The translations under genes and the position numbers were made by a program. A DNA stretch of 64,000 bases from Streptomyces sp. HD. GTDB taxonomy: Bacteria; Actinomycetota; Actinomycetes; Streptomycetales; Streptomycetaceae. The notes beneath the pieces were generated by a model that made no database searches, was not told where the DNA came from, and saw nothing but the letters and a program-made list of their open reading frames with translations. The stretch covers positions 143,563-207,562 of the forward strand of contig NZ_JAQMYP010000009.1 of assembly GCF_028369295.1 (NCBI RefSeq). Direction: 5' to 3'. Below, piece after piece: positions 50,901 through 59,625 of this stretch; the first letter of the stretch is position 1; every line of letters begins with the position of its first letter.

Positions 50901-50946
50901 GCTTCCCACTGAGAGCGCGAGTTCGATTCTCGTCACCCGCTCCATG
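50901..50946 (+). repeat. att core copy 5, with a 3-base deletion
   Basis: Same as the other cores except that AAG is missing in the anticodon stem side (CTTCCCACTGAG instead of CTTCCCAAGCTGAG). This is the most diverged core, suggesting an older or recombined junction. Confidence 0.88.
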
Positions 50947-51239
50947 TTGAAACCCCAGGTCAGTGGCCTGGGGTTTGTGTCTTGGTGCGCGTTGTTCGGC
51001 TGTTTTCAGCGCGCCAGGTGCACGAACAATGGGCACGTGGAAGGTACAGGAGCAGAGCGGCGGACGTACCCGTCAGGATCCCAGCCTTGTAATGTGGCGT
51101 TGACCTGCGGCTTCACGGTTCAGTTCGCAACCTTCTTGCTCCAGAAGACCTCAGCTCGCCATTCCCAGGGCGATGCGCCGGTGTGGCAACGGAGTGGCGC
51201 CGAGCCGTGCCCCCGCTTCCGGCGTGTGTCCGTGTGTTG
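50947..51239. other. left end of segment 5, hairpin and unassigned DNA
   Basis: The AAACCCCAGG/CCTGGGGTTT hairpin follows the att core. The rest holds no gene that I can support on either strand. Confidence 0.4.
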
Positions 51240-51485
51240 GTGAATGCCCTGGCCGACCTGCACCTGGCCCGCCCTCGGATGCCGCGGCCACTGTACGACC
51301 AGGCCCCGCACCTGGCGTAGGCTGCCGCCCAACTGCGTCAGGTTCAGCGGGACATCATCGCCGAAGTCGCGTAGCACCTGCGCCGACTGGGCGTGGGCGG
51401 CCCCGCCCCGGACCTCACGGCGAGCCGCCTGGTGCAGGACGTGGAGGCGCGGCTGCATGGGGCACTGCTCGACCCGCCGCTGGGG
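51240..51485 (+). pseudogene. decayed gene with two in-frame TAG codons
   Basis: One frame reads like a normal Streptomyces protein (NALADLHLARPRMPRPLYDQ, RQVQRDIIAEVA, LTASRLVQDVEARLHGALL) but is broken by TAG at 51318 and at 51372. Codon use is otherwise native. I recall similar proteins in Streptomyces plasmids but cannot name the family. Confidence 0.5.
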
Positions 51486-51978
51486 CAATGGACGGGGCCG
51501 AGCCGCCGACCGCGCCCAGGCATACGAGGACACAGGGCTGCTCTTCGGGAGGGTGACGGTCGACGGCGACCGTGTCGCGCATTTCGTCTTGGACGGCGTA
51601 CAGCCCGCGCGTACGAAGCAGCGCGAGAACAGCGGCTCGTCCCGCACGGGTCGCCGTGGCCGCAGGATGGATCCCCTGCCGGACGATCTCGGGCATGCGT
51701 CGCGTGTGAGAAACGCGAGTTTCGGGCACGTCAGCGTGGTGCGCTCATGCCATGTCGTCGAGGCAGGCGCTGACGCCTTCGAATTCTTGACAGTGCCCTC
51801 CCCGTGCTCGCTCACGGGAGCTCAGCCCCTCCAACGACGCGAAGTTCCAGGCTTCCGACATGTCACCGTCAGAGGTGGGGCCGTAGCGTGGAAGATGCTC
51901 CCACCGTTCGTCCCTCTGGCTGCGCAGCTCTGCCCATTGGAGCAGCGCACCGCTGTGGGCGCTCTGGCAAAGCCATGC
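51486..51978. other. decayed DNA, possible second relic
   Basis: A frame from about 51505 to 51600 reads AQAYEDTGLLFGRVTVDGDR and looks protein-like, but has no start and then loses coherence. Otherwise no gene is seen. Confidence 0.35.
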
Positions 51979-52851
51979 TCACGGCAGCACCGCCTCGTTT
52001 TCGATGTGCGCGAGTATCCGCTCCAGCCAGGCCAGCAGGTCGCCCTCGACTTCGGTGCGGTTGGTCTCGTTGAACAGTTCGTGTCGCGCTTCGGGGTAGA
52101 TGCGGTAGGTGATGTCGGTGAGGCCGGCCTGCCGGTAACGGTCGACGAGCAGGTCACTCAGCGCGAGCCCGGCGTTGAGCGGGTCCCGGTCGCCGACCAG
52201 GACGTGGACAGGCAGGTGTGCCGGGATGCCTCGGGGCTGCGCGAGTGCTGCCGAGGCGGCGCCGACCTGCCGCATTCCCTCGGCGTCGAGGCTGGAGCCG
52301 CAGAGCGGGTCCGCGAGGTAGGCGTCGACGGCTTCGGGGTCACGGCTGAGCCAGTCGAACGGCGTCCGAGCGGGCTCGAAGCCTTTGTTGAGGGCGACGA
52401 GCGGGTCCCCGGTGTCGGCCGCCTGGTTGGCGAGCATCGCGTCGACCGCGGTGGTGCCGGCCAGCGCCAGGGCGTCGATGAGGTGGGAGTGGTGCAGTGC
52501 GTACTGCTGCGCGGCGAAGGAGCCGAGGCTGTGACCGAGCAGCACCAGGGGCAGACCGGGGTGCCGCTCCCGGATGGTCCCGGAGAGTGTCACCAGATCG
52601 CCTACGAGGCTGTTCCAGCCGTCCTCGCCGAGATGGCCGGGTGCGGCATGCCTGCTGAGCCCGTGTCCCCGGTGGTCGTTGGCGTATACGGCGAAGCCCT
52701 GAGCCGTCAGCGCCTGGGCGAGCGCGGCGTAGCGGCCGGCGTGTTCGCCCATGCCGTGCGCGATCTGCACCACACCGCGCGGCGGGTCGGCGGGCTGCCA
52801 CACGTGCACGTGGATGCGTACGCCGTCCTTGCCGCTGTCGAAAGTGAACAT
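51979..52851 (-). CDS. alpha/beta hydrolase (monoacylglycerol lipase/S33 type)
   Basis: A 290-residue soluble hydrolase with oxyanion region IAHGMGEHAGRY, nucleophile elbow GHSLGS (Ser at about residue 112), an acid in the VHVLVGDRDPLN segment and a late His (EARHELFNE). This is the usual lysophospholipase/monoglyceride lipase set. It is last in line after the Liv transporter genes on the same strand, so it may act on an imported ester or amide. Confidence 0.87.
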   Translation of the reverse strand: MFTFDSGKDGVRIHVHVWQPADPPRGVVQIAHGMGEHAGRYAALAQALTAQGFAVYANDHRGHGLSRHAAPGHLGEDGWNSLVGDLVTLSGTIRERHPGLPLVLLGHSLGSFAAQQYALHHSHLIDALALAGTTAVDAMLANQAADTGDPLVALNKGFEPARTPFDWLSRDPEAVDAYLADPLCGSSLDAEGMRQVGAASAALAQPRGIPAHLPVHVLVGDRDPLNAGLALSDLLVDRYRQAGLTDITYRIYPEARHELFNETNRTEVEGDLLAWLERILAHIENEAVLP

Positions 52852-52904
52852 GATTCTCCTGGGAAAGGGTGAGTGGAGGGGCGTGGTCCGTGCCGGTGGG
52901 GCGG

Positions 52905-53615
52905 TCAGGCGCTTTCGCCCAGGTAGCCGGCCACGATCCGGGACCGGTCCGCTCTCAGTTCCCGGGCCGTGGCCTGCACGGTGAGTTCGCCGTGGGAGAG
53001 GACGCAGCCTCGGTCGGCGACTTCCAGGGCGAGGCCGACGTGCTGCTCGACGAGCAGGACCCCGCAGCCGGAATCGTCGGCGAAGCGCCGGACGACGGGC
53101 AGCAGTTCTTCGACGATCACCGGGGCGAGGCCGAGACTGAGTTCGTCGAGCAGCAGCAGCTTGGGACGACGGGCCAGGGCCCGTCCCAGAGCGAGCATCT
53201 GCTGTTCTCCGCCGGACAGGAGTCCGGCCTTGCGGTCCCGCAGGCGGGTCAGGACCGGGAAGTAGGCGTACGCCGCCTGCTCGTCGAGCCGTTCTCCCCG
53301 GTGTCCCAGCCGCAGGTGTTCCGCCACGGTCAGTCCGGAGAAGATGCCCCTGCCTTCCGGGACATGGGCGATGCCCCGTCGCGCGCGGGCCGCCGCCGGC
53401 ACCTGGTCGAGAGGTGTTCCGGTGAAGGCGATGGTCCCGGCGGAGGGACGCAGCAGCCCGGAGACGGCCTTGAGCGTGGTGGTCTTGCCGGCGCCGTTGG
53501 CGCCCAGCAGGGCGACGACCTCGCCCGCGCCGACGGTGATGTCGAGGTTGCGGACGACGGGTGCTCCGTCGTAGCCGGCGGTGAGTCCGGCCACTTCCAG
53601 GACGGGTGTGCTCAT
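52905..53615 (-). CDS. livF: branched-chain amino acid-type ABC ATPase LivF
   Basis: A 236-residue ATPase with Walker [10 protein letters not shown], signature [10 protein letters not shown] and Walker B LLLLDELS. The short C-terminus and GEQQM signature are typical of LivF. Its start overlaps the livG stop by 4 bases. It powers the membrane permease together with LivG. Confidence 0.9.
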   Translation of the reverse strand: MSTPVLEVAGLTAGYDGAPVVRNLDITVGAGEVVALLGANGAGKTTTLKAVSGLLRPSAGTIAFTGTPLDQVPAAARARRGIAHVPEGRGIFSGLTVAEHLRLGHRGERLDEQAAYAYFPVLTRLRDRKAGLLSGGEQQMLALGRALARRPKLLLLDELSLGLAPVIVEELLPVVRRFADDSGCGVLLVEQHVGLALEVADRGCVLSHGELTVQATARELRADRSRIVAGYLGESA

Positions 53616-54448
53616 GTTGTCTCCGGTGCGCTGCTGAGGACCCCGGGCCGGCCGGTGGTGAGGGAGGAAGGAGTGCCGCCGTCCGGTACGGGTGCGTCGG
53701 CGGGCTGGACGGCGGACGCGCCTAGATAGGCGGTGATGACGGCGGGGTCGTCGCGGACCTCGCTCGGGGGCCCCGCCGCGATCACCTTGCCGAACTCCAG
53801 GACGACCAGGTGGTCGCAGATGCCCATCACCAGGCCCATGTCGTGGTCGATGAGGAGCAGTGCCGTACCGGCGTCGGCGACGGCGCGCAGGCGGCGGCCG
53901 AGTTCGGTGCTCTCTGCGGTGTCCAGGCCGGCGGCGGGCTCGTCGAGGCAGATGATGCGGGGGCGGGCGGCCAGGGCCCGGGCCACGCCGACGAGTTTGC
54001 GCTGTCCCTGGGACAACTCGGCCGGGGATGCGTCGGCGAGATCCTGCAGGCCCAGAGTGGTGAGGGCATCGGCGACGGCGGAGGGCGGCGGTGTGCGGCG
54101 GCCGAAGGTCTCGCCGAACACCCTGACCCAGCTCGGGTGTTCCGCCGTCACGCGCAGGTTCTCCGTCACCGTGAGGTCCTCGAAGAGTTCGCTGCTCTGG
54201 AAGGTGCGGGCGAGACCTCGGCGGGCCCGGGCATGCGGGGGCATGCCGGTCAGGTCCTCGCCGTCCAGTTCCACCCGGCCCCGGGCGCCGACCAGTCCGC
54301 TGACCGCGTCCACGAAGGTGGTCTTGCCCGCGCCGTTCGGGCCGATCAGTCCCACCAGTTGGCCTTCGGCGACATCCAGGGTGACGTCGCTGAGTGCGTG
54401 GACGCCGCCGTAACTGACGCCCAGCGAACGGACTTTGAACATGCTCAT
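53612..54448 (-). CDS. livG: branched-chain amino acid-type ABC ATPase LivG
   Basis: A 278-residue ATPase with Walker [10 protein letters not shown], signature LSQGQRKL and Walker [13 protein letters not shown], plus the LivG C-terminal [21 protein letters not shown] further ~30-residue Pro/Ser-rich tail is extra. Starts and stops overlap those of the permease and livF genes by 4 bases. Confidence 0.9.
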   Translation of the reverse strand: MSMFKVRSLGVSYGGVHALSDVTLDVAEGQLVGLIGPNGAGKTTFVDAVSGLVGARGRVELDGEDLTGMPPHARARRGLARTFQSSELFEDLTVTENLRVTAEHPSWVRVFGETFGRRTPPPSAVADALTTLGLQDLADASPAELSQGQRKLVGVARALAARPRIICLDEPAAGLDTAESTELGRRLRAVADAGTALLLIDHDMGLVMGICDHLVVLEFGKVIAAGPPSEVRDDPAVITAYLGASAVQPADAPVPDGGTPSSLTTGRPGVLSSAPETT

Positions 54449-56460
54449 CGTGCGACCTCCTCGCGGGCGGGCGTCGTTACGGCCCCGGCGGTGTCCGACG
54501 TGGCGTTTTCGGCGAGGGCCTGGGGGGCTTTCGCCGCGCGGGCGGCTCTCTTCGCCTTCTTACGGCGGTGGTTGGCGCCCGCGATGCCGTCCGGGTTCGC
54601 GATCAGCGTCACGATCAGGGAGATGCCGCCGAAGAGCAGGGCCCAGGTCCCCTTGATGCCGAACCACTTGTCCAGGGCGTGCGGGATGAGTGCCTCGGTG
54701 GACATCAGGCCGGCGATGACGGCTCCGGAGACCATCGTGATGCCGCCGATGTAGGCGAAGCCGATGAGGCCGAGTGCGGCCAGCGCGGTGAACCGGACCG
54801 CGCTGACGGAGCCGAAGTTGTAGCCGTACAGGGTCCCCGCGGCGCTGGCGATGAAAGAGCTGATGGCGAACGCCGCGATCTTCACTCCCCGCACGTTGAC
54901 GCCTGCCGCCGCGGCCGCGCGCTCGTTGGAGCGGACGGCGAGCATGCGCCGCCCCAGCCCGGTGCGCCTGAGGTTGGCCACGTACAGCCCGAGGGCGGCG
55001 GCGACGGACAGGACGAGGAAGCCGAAGAGAGGGCTGGGTTCGTTGCCGTCCAGGCCGCGGAAGGCCGCCCCCGGACCGAGGTCCACCCCGAACAGACGGG
55101 GAGGGGGCACGGTCACTCCGGCGGTGCCGCCGAAGGAGGTGTTGGTGAACAGGGCCTGTTCCATCGCGAGCGCGGCGGCCAGCGTGACGACGGCCAGGCT
55201 CACGCCGCGGACCCGCAGGGCGGAGATGCCGGCCGCCACACCGAGCAGGGTGGCCAGCAGGGTCGCGCCGAGGGCGTTGAAGGGGAAGGGGATGTGCAGA
55301 CCGGTCGCCAGGTGGGACAGGGCGAAACCGGCGGTGCCGGAGAGCGCGAGCTGCATCACGGAGATCTGTCCCACGTAGCCGGTGATGACGACGTACGAGA
55401 GGACGATGATCGCGCCGATCAACGAGTTCGTCAGCGCCTGGCGGAAGTCGAACGGCAGCACGACCAGGGCGAGGGCGGCGGCGGCCGTGGCCAGGACGGC
55501 CGGTCGCAGCAGTCGGTCCGGCAGCGGTACGGCGGGCAGCCGCTGCTCGACGAGTTCACCGCGGCGCGGCAGGCCCGCGCCCTTCACGTAGAGCGCGACG
55601 ATCATCAGGATGAAGATCAGCAGCTGCTGGAGTCCGGGCATGGCGTTGCCGTTGTCGGTCGGGAACCAGCTCTGGGTGGACAGGTAGTAGACGACCGACT
55701 GCATGACGCCGATGAGGATGCCGGCGGAGCAGGCGATCCACAGTGAGGTGAATCCGGCGAAGAGAGCCGCCGCCAGGGCCGGGACCACCTGCAGCGGGAG
55801 CGTGACGGAGTCGACCTGGACGATGGGTGCGGCCAGGACCCCGAGCAGCCCCGCGATCAGCGCGGACAGCAGGGTGTTGGCGAGGGAGACGCTGTTGGGT
55901 GACAGACCGGCCAGCAGGGCCGCCTGTTCGTTCTCCGAGGCGGCGCGGGTGGCGAGCCCGAACCGGGTCCACCGGTACAGGGCCCCGAGGGCGAGCGCGA
56001 CGCCGATCACCAGCCCGGTCAGGATGAAACGGTCGGCTGGCGTGGTGACGCCCAGGACGGTGACGGCGTTTGAGGGCAGGATGCTGGGGGCCTGCTGGGG
56101 CTGGGTTCCGAACACCAGCAGCACGGCGGCCTGAAGGGTGAGCAGAATGCCGAGTGACGCCGCGAGCTTGGCCAGTGGTGAGACCGCGCGCAGGGGCTTG
56201 AACACCGCGACCTCGGTGAGCACACCGACCGCGAGCGCCGCCATGAGCGCCCCCGCCAAGGCGGCGGCGGTCGGCAGGGAGAAGCCGAAGAAGCCGGTGC
56301 TCAGGGCCCAGAAGATGTAACCGGCGACCATCGCGACGGCGCCGGTCGACAGGTTGATGATGCCCGAACCCCGGTAGGTCGCCACGACGCCGAGTGCGAT
56401 GCCGGCGATCAGTGCCCCCTGGCCCAGGCCGAGCACGGCGAAGAGCAGGATCTGTTCCAT
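54445..56460 (-). CDS. fused LivH-LivM ABC permease
   Basis: A 671-residue polytopic protein. Residues ~1-295 match LivH ([34 protein letters not shown]) and ~320-625 match LivM ([29 protein letters not shown]). The two halves are normally separate genes. A charged Lys/Arg/Ala tail follows. One chain could thus form the whole membrane channel of the importer, working with LivF and LivG. Confidence 0.9.
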   Translation of the reverse strand: MEQILLFAVLGLGQGALIAGIALGVVATYRGSGIINLSTGAVAMVAGYIFWALSTGFFGFSLPTAAALAGALMAALAVGVLTEVAVFKPLRAVSPLAKLAASLGILLTLQAAVLLVFGTQPQQAPSILPSNAVTVLGVTTPADRFILTGLVIGVALALGALYRWTRFGLATRAASENEQAALLAGLSPNSVSLANTLLSALIAGLLGVLAAPIVQVDSVTLPLQVVPALAAALFAGFTSLWIACSAGILIGVMQSVVYYLSTQSWFPTDNGNAMPGLQQLLIFILMIVALYVKGAGLPRRGELVEQRLPAVPLPDRLLRPAVLATAAAALALVVLPFDFRQALTNSLIGAIIVLSYVVITGYVGQISVMQLALSGTAGFALSHLATGLHIPFPFNALGATLLATLLGVAAGISALRVRGVSLAVVTLAAALAMEQALFTNTSFGGTAGVTVPPPRLFGVDLGPGAAFRGLDGNEPSPLFGFLVLSVAAALGLYVANLRRTGLGRRMLAVRSNERAAAAAGVNVRGVKIAAFAISSFIASAAGTLYGYNFGSVSAVRFTALAALGLIGFAYIGGITMVSGAVIAGLMSTEALIPHALDKWFGIKGTWALLFGGISLIVTLIANPDGIAGANHRRKKAKRAARAAKAPQALAENATSDTAGAVTTPAREEVAR

Positions 56461-56590
56461 TTCTTACTCCTGGAGCGCCGTGTTCCTGAGGCCATAGGAA
56501 GGCCGTAGGGGAGCCGTCGGGACTCGGGAACACGGCACGGGAAGGTCTGTCGCGGGCCGGAGGCGACCCGGGCGGACGGTGGGACGGGGG

Positions 56591-57904
56591 TCACCGGGGC
56601 GGGCGGAGCCAGTCGGTCAGCGGCTGGAAGGCGCCCTTGCCCTTGTACTGGTAGAACCGCGCCTGGTCGTTGCAGACCGCGGGGGCGTCCGGGTACTTGG
56701 CGCACTTGACCTCGGCGGCACCCATGACGACCGGCCCGGTGAACTTCTTCAGCTGCGCGGAGACAGCAGCCGGGGTGATCTTGTCGGCTCCCACGGCGTT
56801 GAGGGCCTTGGCGTACGTCAGGATCGTGCTCCAGGCCACGGGTGCGAAGACCTGGGACGCGGTGGCCTTGTCCAGCCCCACCTGGCCGGATGCCGCAAGG
56901 AACGCCTTTGAGTCGGCGGCCGAGGTGTCGGTCGGCAGCGTCTGGGCGACGCCGTACGTCCATGTGGGCAGATCACCGCCCAGGCCCTTGGCCACGTCCG
57001 GTGACATGCACAGGGGCGTGGACACCACGGGCTTGTCGATGCCGAGTTGCTTGATCGCCTTGGCGACTCCGACGCACCCGGAGCCGATCGTGATGGGCAC
57101 GATGACGTCGGCGGAGTTGGCGCCTGCCGCGGTGACCGGGCCGATCAGGTCCGTGGCCTGCGCGTCGAAGCCGACCGACTTGACGGTGAGGCCGGCGGCC
57201 TTGAGTCCCTTGACGGCTGCGCTTGAAGCGATCTTGTCGCCGGGGGTGTTCGTGTGGATGACGGCCGCCGTCTTCGCCTTGAGGACGTCACGCGCGTACG
57301 TTCCCCAGGTGCCGAAGATGTGCGGCAGGTCGCCGAAGGTGCTGTAGGTGTTCTTCGCCGTGGGCAGGGTCGGCCCCGTCGCCACGCCGACCAGAACCGG
57401 CTTCCTGCCCGCCACCACGGAGTTGAAGGAGGCATCGCCCAGGTACAGATTGCCGAGGCCGATGGCGGATACGGCCTTGTCGCCGAGCAGTTGCTGACCG
57501 CACTTCTGCCCCTCCTCCTCGGCGGAGACCACCGTGCAGACGTTCAGGGCGAGCGGGTGGCCACCGATTCCGCCGAGCTTCTCGTTGACGTACCGAACGG
57601 CTGCCTTGGCGCCCAGGGTCGCCTCCGGGCTGCCGCCGGGGCCGCCCTCGACGTTCACCCAGCCGAGCGTGACCGGGGAGAGGCCGGAGTCGGCCTTGCC
57701 CGCCTTGCCTCCCACGTAACTCTGATAGTCGGTCACCACGGCGGCCGACGGGCGGGTGTCCGCGGCGGCCGACGAGTCGGCTGCGCCGGCACCGGCCGAG
57801 GCAGAGCCCGGGCTCTGCGCGCCACTGCAGGCGGTGAGGCCCAGGACGGGCGCCATGAGGGAGGCGATCAGGCCCAGTCCTCGGACACGCGGATGGGTAG
57901 GCAT
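56591..57904 (-). CDS. lipoprotein substrate-binding protein of the Liv-type importer
   Basis: A 437-residue type I periplasmic-binding-fold lipoprotein with signal and lipobox LTAC (Cys26), an Ala/Ser-rich linker, then Peripla_BP_6 features (VTLGWVNVEGGPGG, AAVRYVNEKLGGIGGHPLAL). ATG 57904 has GGAGG six bases upstream; an in-frame extension to 58114 is unlikely. Its ligand may be an amino acid, amide or aromatic acid. It is promoter-proximal, 130 bp ahead of the permease gene. Confidence 0.9.
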   Translation of the reverse strand: MPTHPRVRGLGLIASLMAPVLGLTACSGAQSPGSASAGAGAADSSAAADTRPSAAVVTDYQSYVGGKAGKADSGLSPVTLGWVNVEGGPGGSPEATLGAKAAVRYVNEKLGGIGGHPLALNVCTVVSAEEEGQKCGQQLLGDKAVSAIGLGNLYLGDASFNSVVAGRKPVLVGVATGPTLPTAKNTYSTFGDLPHIFGTWGTYARDVLKAKTAAVIHTNTPGDKIASSAAVKGLKAAGLTVKSVGFDAQATDLIGPVTAAGANSADVIVPITIGSGCVGVAKAIKQLGIDKPVVSTPLCMSPDVAKGLGGDLPTWTYGVAQTLPTDTSAADSKAFLAASGQVGLDKATASQVFAPVAWSTILTYAKALNAVGADKITPAAVSAQLKKFTGPVVMGAAEVKCAKYPDAPAVCNDQARFYQYKGKGAFQPLTDWLRPPR

Positions 57905-58129
57905 ACGAAACCTCCGTGAGCGGAGCGAAGGGAAGTCATGCCGAGGGCATGCGCAACAGGGGGTTGAACGGCCGGCCGGGGACCTGGAGCGCACGGGGTG
58001 ACCAGCGCGAAGGGCGGCTCGGTGCACCCGGAAAGGCCTGTTCAGGCGGCCTTCCCGAGGTTTCGTAACTTTCTTACGAACCGGGAATCTAGGTGTAGGC
58101 TTACCCCCTGTCAACGCCTTGGTTCACTT

Positions 58130-58169
58130 TGATTTAACGATCAAGCAGCTCGATTTAACGCTCAAGCAG
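58130..58169. promoter_or_regulatory. direct-repeat operator candidate
   Basis: TGATTTAACGATCAAGCAG (58130-58148) and CGATTTAACGCTCAAGCAG (58151-58169) are repeats 21 bp apart, two helical turns, in the divergent gap between the importer operon and the TetR-like gene. They are probable regulator-binding sites. Confidence 0.65.
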
Positions 58170-58183
58170 GGGAGGGTGAGGGT

Positions 58184-58951
58184 GTGACGACGCAGGCCGG
58201 AAGGCGCAGGCTGCCTCGGCGATCGATCGAGGAGACCCGGGCCCTCATGCTGGAAGCGGCGACCAAACTCGTCTGTGCGGGAACCGCCGACACCAGCGAG
58301 GCCGCGGTCTCCGCCGCCCTGGCCCACGTGAGGGTCAAGCAGGTGACGGAAGAGGCCACCCGCATCATCCGGGACCGGCTGGGCGACGAGTCGGCACCGG
58401 CGGTCACCACGGGATCGATCTACCAGATCTGGCCGGCTCAGGCCGACTTCCAGGCCGAGCTGTTGTTCCACCTCACCTCCCGGCAGGCGGAACTGGTACC
58501 GGGTCTGCCCGACAGCATCCGGCGCTTCGAGGAAGCCGTCGAAAAGGGCATCACCTGGCAGGAAGCCCTCAACGACGTACTGACCGACAACCACAGGAAC
58601 CACCGGGTGGACCCGATCTACAGGGTGATGCTCGGTTTCTACGCCAGCGCCGCGAACCCCCGTGTGCGTGAGGCCCTCGGGCACTACGGCGAGTCGTTCA
58701 CGAAGGTGGCCTGCGAGGCGTACCAGGCCCTGCTCGATACGTACGGGCTGCGCATGCGTGCGCCCTACGGGGTCGATCATCTCGCCACCAGCATCGCGTC
58801 CCTGCTGGACGGCTTCCACATGCGGTGGATCGCCGGCTACGGGGACCTGGCGGACCCGTACGGCGACGAGAACTGGTCCCTTGTCACAAGGGTTGCCGTC
58901 ATGCTGTTCGACCAGTTCACCGAACCCGTACCCGCGGACGGCACTTCCTGA
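58184..58951 (+). CDS. TetR-like transcriptional regulator
   Basis: A 255-residue protein. The N-terminal ~90 residues form a TetR-type DNA-binding region (RSIEETRALMLEAATKLV, then TTGSIYQIWPAQADFQAELL in place of the usual helix-turn-helix end). An unusually long segment separates helices 1 and 3. The remainder is a helical ligand domain. It is divergent from the ABC importer operon and overlaps closely with paired repeats, so it most likely controls that operon. GTG 58184 follows GGAGGGTGAG. Confidence 0.75.
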   Translation: MTTQAGRRRLPRRSIEETRALMLEAATKLVCAGTADTSEAAVSAALAHVRVKQVTEEATRIIRDRLGDESAPAVTTGSIYQIWPAQADFQAELLFHLTSRQAELVPGLPDSIRRFEEAVEKGITWQEALNDVLTDNHRNHRVDPIYRVMLGFYASAANPRVREALGHYGESFTKVACEAYQALLDTYGLRMRAPYGVDHLATSIASLLDGFHMRWIAGYGDLADPYGDENWSLVTRVAVMLFDQFTEPVPADGTS

Positions 58952-58965
58952 GGACCCATGGGCCG

Positions 58966-59111
58966 GCCGCCGGGCGGTTGGCGACGCCACCTGCGACGGC
59001 TGCGGATCGCCCGGCGGGCTGACCCTCCTGCACCGCGACCGCGACTTCGAGTGCATCGCCGCCGTCACCGGCCAGGAGCTCCAGTGGTACGGGCCCGAAG
59101 CCGGCAAATGA
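58966..59111 (+). pseudogene. boundary-gene C-terminal fragment
   Basis: The frame gives GDATCDGCGSPGGLTLLHRD followed by RDFECIAAVTGQELQWYGPE and a short tail to TGA 59111. The CxxC suggests a zinc-binding domain. There is no start codon of its own; it follows the TetR-like stop in another context. Related relics lie at 45621-45701 and 27085-27130, each just before an att module. Confidence 0.5.
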
Positions 59112-59368
59112 ACCAGATGCAGGCGAGCCGCCTCGCCGGATGACTCTGCACTCGCGAAGCGCTCCCCGAGCCGGGCATGCGAGCCGGCCGAGCCGAGAGC
59201 GGAGCCCGTTCACTCTGGCGCTCGGCCCGCCGCGCTTCAGAGCCGTGCCACAGCGTGCCCGTAAGAGCGGACAACCACAGTCAACAGCGGTGCGAACCAG
59301 TTCTCGCAAGGCGGCCGATACGCCACATAAGCGCAGGCCAACGATCACATGGCCTTCCAAGCGCCGTC
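59112..59368. other. right end of segment 5
   Basis: Non-coding, containing DNA similar to 45704-45765 and the att-proximal GTGCC module at 59245-59290. Confidence 0.45.
59245..59290. promoter_or_regulatory. att-proximal arm module, copy F
   Basis: GTGCCACAGCGTGCCCG with two GTGCC boxes, here 10 bp apart because one base is missing, then TAAGAGCGGACAACCACAG and AACAGCGG. It is about 80 bp before att copy 6. Confidence 0.5.
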
Positions 59369-59415
59369 GCTTCCCAAGCTGAGAGCGCGAGTTCGATTCT
59401 CGTCACCCGCTCCAT
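59369..59415 (+). repeat. att core copy 6, right boundary of the island
   Basis: The last copy of the tRNA-Gly 3' half, followed by the AAACCCCAGG hairpin. Because ordinary chromosomal genes follow, its right flank is probably the original sequence downstream of the tRNA gene. Confidence 0.9.
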
Positions 59416-59625
59416 ATTGAAACCCCAGGTCAGCGGCCTGGGGTTCATTTGCTGTCTAGACCATTTTCTCGGCATCATCAACACCGGCCACATGACCGGC
59501 CCCGCCCAAGCCGCGCCGTTCTCCCAGAACGCCACCCAGACCAGGAGCGGCGGGAGGTCGCGGAACTGGCGCGGCTGCACCAGTTGAACCTGGGAATGGA
59601 GAAGTAGGCCCACGGATCCGTTGTT

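Larger units (their letters stand above)
45948..50946. mobile_element. segment 4: 5-kb att-bounded cassette with a SulP/stress-type operon
   Basis: Bounded by att copies 4 and 5. It has no integrase, rep or tra sequence that I can see. It consists almost wholly of a minus-strand cluster of seven genes. It behaves like a passive cassette that could be mobilised only by an integrase supplied from elsewhere. Confidence 0.5.
50901..59415. mobile_element. segment 5: att-bounded region with a Liv-type ABC importer
   Basis: 8.5 kb between att copies 5 and 6. It has no integrase. It begins with decayed genes and carries a complete ABC importer operon, a hydrolase and a TetR-like regulator, and ends with the boundary-gene fragment and arm module seen in other segments. 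Confidence 0.5.

Noticed and set aside
20378..59415. The five downstream tRNA-Gly matches as extra tRNA genes
   Set aside because: All lack the 5' acceptor strand and D arm; they are attachment-site duplications, not genes.
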